Positions 5,598-6,665 of a stretch of DNA of 6,665 bases are shown one piece after another (the first letter of the stretch is position 1; every line of letters begins with the position of its first letter). The notes beneath the pieces were generated by a model. The model saw only the letters and a program-made list of their open reading frames with translations, made no database searches and was not told the DNA's origin. Made by a program: the position numbers and the translations under genes. Location: positions 1-6,665 of the forward strand of contig CANRPQ010000067.1 of assembly GCA_947632525.1 (NCBI GenBank). Direction: 5' to 3'. The DNA is from an uncultured Clostridia bacterium. GTDB taxonomy: Bacteria > Bacillota > Clostridia > TANB77 > CAG-508.

Positions 5598-6494
5598 TCA
5601 CCTAATTTTTACCTCGTGAATAGTATTACTGTTCTCAAAAGCTTTTTCAATAGTATTGACTGTGTACTCTTGAGTCTCACAGGGATTATAGATGATTACC
5701 CCCTTAATATTTGAATTTTCCTTCAAATAGGTGTTATAATTATCGCACAAATCACTGATGAGGATGATTAGCTCAATGTCTTCATCTCTCAGAGCATTGA
5801 GTGCACCAAATAAATTGGTTCTCCCACCTATTTTATACTTGCCCTCTTTGAACTTCTCTTCGCTAATCTTTGCAGCTTTATCTGCAAAAATTTCGAAAAT
5901 AGTACCTTCCTCGAAGTCCATCGTTTCAAGTTGCTTTATTACCTTTTCTTGGTTTTCATACATACTGCCGGAAACATCCAGCACAACAGCAGTTTTAATA
6001 GTGCTTTGGATGTTCTGAATCTGTTCAGCAACCTCTTCCGGAGCTTTTTCTTCAACAGTATCCGGAATAGGTTCGATAATGTCCGGCGGAGAAATGACGT
6101 CATCCTTAGCAGGATAGGCATACTTCATGTCTACCCATCCATTTCTGTACACCGGTCCATTGAAGTGAACCCATGTGCAGATAGCTCCTTCCGGAGTATT
6201 GGGGATGCTCGTATACGAAGCATTTTCTTCGAACTTTGCTTCAAGCACTTCCCCATGCTCACCCAGGAAAGCATAGCCATTCAGGCGAACCATACAAGGA
6301 ACGTCAGTGTAGGGATTTTCATCACCTACAATGCCATGCCGCCCAGAGCCAAAGTCCCAAGCAGATTCGAAGTAAGGGCTTCCGTCCTCTACGATGTACG
6401 GATACTCGGTAGGAGCTTCCGTAGCATTTGCATTGATAGCCAAGGCCATCATAGTGCAAATGGCAAAAACCAGCGTGAACAGAAATTTTTTCAT
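5598..6494 (-). CDS. Exported protein with von Willebrand factor A (MIDAS) domain
   Basis: Function unknown; 298 residues from ATG 6494. Residues 1-24 form a signal peptide (KK, hydrophobic core, ANA before the mature TEAPTEYP). Residues 30-128 are an unrecognised region whose end (NGWVDMKYAYP, 118-128) recalls bacterial SH3-like domains. A proline/acid-rich linker spans 128-160. Residues 165-298 are a VWA domain with all MIDAS metal ligands: D173-V-S175-G-S177, T226 (GGRTNL) and D248 (ISDLC). No LPXTG, LysM or second membrane segment is visible, so the product is probably released or held by the N-terminal domain. I chose ATG 6494 because GGAGG lies 8 bases before it; the longer TTG start overlaps that site. 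The gene has its own promoter and terminator. The N-terminal half is near 50% GC, unlike its neighbours, which suggests transfer. Confidence 0.85.
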   Translation of the reverse strand: MKKFLFTLVFAICTMMALAINANATEAPTEYPYIVEDGSPYFESAWDFGSGRHGIVGDENPYTDVPCMVRLNGYAFLGEHGEVLEAKFEENASYTSIPNTPEGAICTWVHFNGPVYRNGWVDMKYAYPAKDDVISPPDIIEPIPDTVEEKAPEEVAEQIQNIQSTIKTAVVLDVSGSMYENQEKVIKQLETMDFEEGTIFEIFADKAAKISEEKFKEGKYKIGGRTNLFGALNALRDEDIELIILISDLCDNYNTYLKENSNIKGVIIYNPCETQEYTVNTIEKAFENSNTIHEVKIR

Positions 6495-6502
6495 CTTAGT
6501 AA

Positions 6503-6507
6503 CCTCC
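6503..6507 (-). promoter_or_regulatory. Ribosome binding site that fixes the VWA gene start at 6494
   Basis: GGAGG on the minus strand, 8 bases before ATG 6494. The alternative in-frame TTG at 6509 would place this site inside the coding region and would push charged residues ahead of the KK of the signal peptide. Confidence 0.8.
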
Positions 6508-6533
6508 AAATTTAGTATTTTTTCTATTCAAAA

Positions 6534-6556
6534 GCTAACATAAAGGACTTGTCAGC
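6534..6556 (-). repeat. Leader stem-loop upstream of the VWA gene
   Basis: In the predicted 5' leader GCTGACA (6550-6556, minus strand) pairs with TGTTAGC (6534-6540) over 7 bases with one G-U pair and a 9-base loop. No T-run follows, so it is not a terminator. It may be a stability or control element. Confidence 0.35.
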
Positions 6557-6585
6557 ACTAAAAAGGGAATAATATTGCTATATAT

Positions 6586-6606
6586 AAAAAAGCATAAAGC
6601 TTATGC
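6586..6606 (-). promoter_or_regulatory. Palindrome with T-run at the predicted transcription start of the VWA gene
   Basis: GCATAA-GCT-TTATGC (6592-6606, minus strand) is a perfect 6-base inverted repeat around 3 bases, followed by six T (6586-6591). The -10 box ends 5 bases before it, so it covers the expected +1. It could be a repressor operator, a 5' protective hairpin or a very early terminator. Bases at its edge can also pair in a rival stem (ATATTGC at 6605-6611 with GCAATAT further down, near 6572-6578). Confidence 0.5.
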
Positions 6607-6611
6607 AATAT

Positions 6612-6640
6612 ATTATAGCATATTTTTCATAAGATAGCAA
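6612..6640 (-). promoter_or_regulatory. Predicted extended -10 promoter of the VWA gene
   Basis: Consensus TATAAT (6612-6617) is preceded by TGC (an extended -10), and TTGCTA (6635-6640) lies 17 bases upstream, all on the minus strand. The leader to ATG 6494 is about 110 bases. Confidence 0.78.
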
Positions 6641-6665
6641 ATTTTTGTAAATATACATAAAAAAT

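Noticed and set aside
6495..6509. Longer VWA gene start at TTG 6509
   Set aside because: It would put the GGAGG ribosome binding site inside the coding region.
5931..6515. 194-residue plus-strand frame opposite the VWA gene
   Set aside because: It lies antisense to a gene with a signal peptide, a full MIDAS site, a promoter and a terminator, and its translation shows no recognisable motif. Its length follows from the higher GC here.

Overview
The window looks like chromosome from an AT-rich, low-GC Gram-positive bacterium, most likely a clostridium-like Firmicute. Three things suggest this. The coding sequence has A/T-ending codons and strong AGGAGG-type ribosome binding sites. Sigma-A promoters of the TTGACA/TATAAT type recur with 17-base spacers. 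The gene order plsX - acpP - rnc - radical SAM (Elp3-like) is typical of Clostridia. Every gene I can support lies on the minus strand, so the reading order is from high to low coordinates. I see no tRNA, rRNA, CRISPR array or insertion sequence.

Region 1 (6665 to about 5556) is a self-contained unit: an extended -10 promoter, a palindrome at the predicted transcription start, a gene for an exported protein with a complete von Willebrand A metal site, and a very strong GC-rich terminator. Its base composition is unlike the rest of the window. The N-terminal half is about 50% GC by hand count, while neighbouring genes have stretches near 25%. This is the least ordinary part of the window.

Region 2 (5512 to 3892) holds plsX and acpP, which work together in phospholipid and fatty acid synthesis. 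PlsX makes acyl-phosphate from acyl-ACP, and acpP encodes the carrier protein. Each has its own promoter, and a terminator closes the unit after acpP.

Region 3 (3890 to 955) starts with a promoter for rnc (RNase III), followed by a radical SAM gene with a TTG start and a YitT-family membrane protein gene. A terminator stands about 100 bases beyond yitT. The rnc reading frame is broken by one surplus base near 3227, and the missing end of its RNA-binding domain is intact in the next frame. Between the radical SAM gene and yitT a hairpin with a T-run both resembles an intrinsic terminator and buries the yitT Shine-Dalgarno sequence. smc and ftsY, which usually follow in this neighbourhood, are absent.

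Region 4 (916 to 1) is an 8-oxoguanine DNA glycosylase of the OGG1 type with its own promoter. The gene runs off the left edge, so its C-terminus is not seen.

No gap without a gene exceeds 300 bases. The three largest (855-1093, 5348-5597 and 6495-6665) hold the promoters, terminators and inverted repeats listed below. No system that is clearly new was found. The best leads are the exported VWA protein with its control region, the rnc frameshift, and the terminator-like hairpin over the yitT start.
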